From JACOVP01 sp964390715 (GTDB taxonomy: Archaea > Nanobdellota > Nanobdellia > SCGC-AAA011-G17 > UBA489): a DNA stretch of 7,408 bases. Below are positions 6,420 through 7,408 of this stretch, piece by piece. Each line of letters starts with the position of its first letter. Positions within the stretch are counted from its first letter, which is position 1. A model generated the notes under the pieces. It was given only the letters and a program-made list of their open reading frames with translations. It had not been told where the DNA came from and did no database searches. A program made the position numbers and the translations under genes. The stretch spans positions 1 through 7,408 of the forward strand of contig CAYMIM010000029.1 of the NCBI GenBank assembly GCA_964390715.1, written 5' to 3'.

Positions 6420-6917
6420 TCAGACAATTTTTTTAAGAATTTCCAACAATACCTCTGATTTTAATCGATATCCTGTTCTTATCAAGCTTTCAATGATTTC
6501 TCTCGCTTCACTTTTCTTTAGCTTTTTTTCAGCAACAGCCTTGAAGATTACAGATGTAGTCCAGTAGGTTTCTAAACCAAACGACTGCGCTATTTTTACT
6601 CCAACTATATCGTCTATTATTATCCCCACGTTTTCCGCTTTCGCCAGAATAATCGCTTCCGCCTCACCAGCGCCTATGTTCGCAGTTCTTAGCAGATCTT
6701 TCGCCTCTTCCTGTTGCTTTTGCGATAATCGCTTCTTGATGATCCACTGTTGCCGCGCAATTGTTTCCGCGCTTATTATAAATTTTTCCCTTCCCTTGAT
6801 AACTACTTCTTGATAGACCGCCTCTGGGATGATTATTTTTGTAAATACCCGCCGCAATAAAGAAAGCTTTTCGATTCTGCTTAAGTGAATAAGAGGTGTC
6901 GCGTCCGCGACAATCAT
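6420..6917 (-). CDS. PIN-domain toxin of DUF3368 type (putative RNase)
   Basis: PIN domains are Mg-dependent ribonucleases, used as toxins in VapBC-like modules. This 165-residue protein starts MIVADATPLIHLSRIEKLSLL, the usual beta1-helix of the family, with the first acidic residue Asp5. It continues IIIPEAVYQEVV (28-39) with Glu37, then GAGEAEAIILAKAE (82-95) with Glu85/Glu87, then GIIIDDIVGVKIAQSFG (98-114) with Asp102/Asp103, so the acidic quartet looks intact. The segment that is often GTLG-like reads WTTSV (119-123), and the IDD motif is followed by VGVKIA rather than the more usual Arg-rich form. The gene overlaps the antitoxin stop by 4 bases (ATGA), so translation is coupled and regulation shared. 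Length is normal. The assignment is from motif recognition; enzymatic activity is inferred. Confidence 0.87.
   Translation of the reverse strand: MIVADATPLIHLSRIEKLSLLRRVFTKIIIPEAVYQEVVIKGREKFIISAETIARQQWIIKKRLSQKQQEEAKDLLRTANIGAGEAEAIILAKAENVGIIIDDIVGVKIAQSFGLETYWTTSVIFKAVAEKKLKKSEAREIIESLIRTGYRLKSEVLLEILKKIV
6428..6434 (+). terminator. possible oligo-T terminator for the plus-strand 6119 transcript
   Basis: A run of seven T lies 16 bases after the plus-strand stop at 6412, inside the 3' end of the convergent toxin gene, where it is the complement of two AAA Lys codons. Archaeal RNA polymerase can stop at oligo-T without a hairpin, and this is the first such run after the gene. The call is tentative because the run is also explained by coding. 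Confidence 0.35.
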
Positions 6918-7216
6918 ATCTTAAACCTTTTGATGTCTTTCATGAGCTCTTTCTCAGTGTACCCTATCAGAATTCCGATGTCATCCGCTTTTTTCATTAC
7001 TTCATAGATGGTTAGTTCCGCCATTTCAGCAGCTTTTCCCATAGAAATCCGCTCCTTCCTCAATAACTCCAGCGCTTTTTGGAGCTTCCACTCTTTAACC
7101 GCCTGATCGAGCAACCTTCTTACTACTTCTGATCTATCACTTTTTAATTCCCGCTCTATGTGCTTTACTTCTCTGATGAGTTTTTCATCGAGTCTAACTG
7201 ATACTGTTTCTATCAT
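6914..7216 (-). CDS. antitoxin: ribbon-helix-helix N-terminus plus UPF0175 domain
   Basis: This is the upstream partner of the PIN toxin, expected to bind it and repress the shared promoter. The 100-residue product opens with a ribbon-helix-helix pattern: strand ETVSVRLDEKLIREVKHI (3-20), then a second helix around KSDRSEVVRRLLDQAVKEW (25-43). A UPF0175 section follows: KALELLRKERISMGKAAEMA (47-66), ELTIYEVMKKADDIGI (67-82) and a closing EKELMKDIKRF (89-99). UPF0175 proteins are known to sit next to DUF3368 PIN proteins, as here. The stop overlaps the toxin start as ATGA (6914-6917). The promoter has a TATA box 26 bases from the ATG and an inverted repeat that covers it, so autorepression is likely. 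Start choice is secure because the RHH strand begins within the first few residues. Confidence 0.88.
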   Translation of the reverse strand: MIETVSVRLDEKLIREVKHIERELKSDRSEVVRRLLDQAVKEWKLQKALELLRKERISMGKAAEMAELTIYEVMKKADDIGILIGYTEKELMKDIKRFKI

Positions 7217-7219
7217 CTG

Positions 7220-7242
7220 TATACAATATATTATTTTGTATA
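7220..7242. repeat. 7-bp perfect inverted repeat, candidate antitoxin operator
   Basis: TATACAA (7220-7226) and TTGTATA (7236-7242) are perfect inverted copies separated by 9 bases. The left arm lies just upstream of the antitoxin ATG and overlaps a six-base palindrome, GTATAC (7219-7224); the right arm overlaps the TATA box. Ribbon-helix-helix antitoxin dimers bind short inverted repeats, so binding here would block polymerase recruitment. The AT-rich composition makes some chance symmetry possible. Confidence 0.55.
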
Positions 7243-7246
7243 TAAG
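7239..7246 (-). promoter_or_regulatory. TATA box of the toxin-antitoxin operon
   Basis: Read on the minus strand this is CTTATATA. Its centre is about 26 bases before the antitoxin ATG at 7216, the same spacing as the plus-strand boxes, so the antitoxin mRNA is predicted to be leaderless. No separate promoter is seen for the toxin. Confidence 0.65.
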
Positions 7247-7311
7247 CTTTTCGCTTTTTTGGGCTTTATTTCTGTTAGAACTTCTTTACACTTTTTTTAA
7301 CAAAAACTAAC

Positions 7312-7319
7312 TTTAATAA
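7312..7319 (+). promoter_or_regulatory. candidate TATA box for the endonuclease Q-like gene
   Basis: TTTAATAA is the best TATA-like element in the divergent gap 7217-7360. Using the spacing seen elsewhere, transcription would start near 7342, about 19 bases before the ATG at 7361, leaving room for a ribosome binding site. The rest of the gap (7247-7310) is AT-rich with T7 and A5 runs and shows nothing I can name. Confidence 0.45.
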
Positions 7320-7351
7320 AGCACTTCTGATCTCCCTTATCTTATGTTTCT

Positions 7352-7356
7352 GGTGA
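7352..7356 (+). promoter_or_regulatory. ribosome binding site GGTGA before 7361
   Basis: GGTGA is complementary to the archaeal 16S 3' end (UCACC) and stands 4 bases before the ATG at 7361. It supports a leadered mRNA here, unlike the leaderless genes in the rest of the window. Confidence 0.55.
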
Positions 7357-7360
7357 CGCA

Positions 7361-7408
7361 ATGCAAGTTATAGGTGACTTTCATATCCATGGACGATACG
7401 CTCAGGCT
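7361..7408 (+). CDS. PHP-domain protein, probably endonuclease Q (first 16 codons only)
   Basis: The window ends after MQVIGDFHIHGRYAQA. The strand plus DFHIH is motif I of PHP phosphoesterases, whose two histidines bind metal. A start of the form M-x-V-I-x-D-F/L-H-I-H-x-x-Y-x-x-A is what I recall for endonuclease Q, the archaeal nuclease that cuts 5' of deaminated bases such as uracil and hypoxanthine, often misannotated as UvrD-like helicase. A Gly replaces the common Ser after HIH. Other PHP proteins (polymerase-associated or histidinol-phosphatase-like) share motif I, so the exact family is uncertain from 16 residues. The start is supported by GGTGA 4 bases upstream. Confidence 0.6.
   Translation, partial: MQVIGDFHIHGRYAQA

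Noticed and set aside
6915..6927. GGTTTAAGATATG before the toxin start as a separate promoter
   Set aside because: It resembles the TATA block but abuts the start codon, far too close for the spacing used elsewhere; it is coding sequence of the antitoxin end.
6420..7216. Mobile element carrying the toxin-antitoxin pair
   Set aside because: No integrase, transposase, tRNA gene or flanking direct repeats are visible around it.
1..7408. Restriction-site avoidance of GATGC as the sole cause of GAC-GCN bias
   Set aside because: GATGC is present several times (for example near 3580, 4953, 5192 and 6396), and the bias extends to Asn, Val, Ile and Phe codons before Ala.

Overview
The window reads as part of an archaeal chromosome, probably from a DPANN-type lineage (Woesearchaeota/Pacearchaeota-like). 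The placement is inferred from the archaeal/eukaryotic translation factor Pelota at the left edge, the start of an endonuclease Q-like PHP gene at the right edge, archaeal TATA boxes of the form TTTAAATA placed about 26 bases before start codons (leaderless mRNAs), and lipoproteins with a sequence style I associate with those lineages. No rRNA, tRNA, CRISPR array, insertion sequence or phage gene is visible. The window is gene-dense, with gaps of at most about 145 bases.

Layout. (1) 1-908, minus strand: pelA, cut by the window edge. (2) 965-6086, plus strand: five envelope genes. These are a small tail-anchored protein; a single-pass anchor with a three-module beta-rich ectodomain; a three-TM protein with a basic cytoplasmic tail and a large cysteine-containing ectodomain; and two lipoproteins with apparently related N-terminal domains. 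(3) 6119-6412, plus strand: a 97-residue orphan with its own promoter. (4) 6420-7216, minus strand: a toxin-antitoxin pair, an RHH/UPF0175 antitoxin followed by a DUF3368 PIN-domain toxin, with a 4-base overlap and an inverted repeat in the promoter. (5) 7361-7408, plus strand: the first 16 codons of an endonuclease Q-like gene.

How it works together. The envelope genes appear to form several adjacent transcription units, with TATA boxes before 965, 1252 and 5142. The genes at 1252, 2461 and 4037 follow without promoters and are closely spaced or overlapping. All except possibly the 84-residue protein put most of their mass outside the membrane, carry even or nearly even numbers of ectodomain cysteines, and are built of beta-strand-rich modules. 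The simplest inference is a cell-surface complex of unknown function, and this is the candidate undescribed system of the window. Pelota and endonuclease Q are ordinary housekeeping neighbours (ribosome rescue, DNA repair), and the toxin-antitoxin pair is a common accessory module.

Two global signals stand out. Start codons of promoter-proximal genes sit at a nearly constant 25.5-27.5 bases from the TATA centre. There is also a strong codon-context preference for NNC before GCN (Ala) codons, which the 97-residue orphan does not follow.
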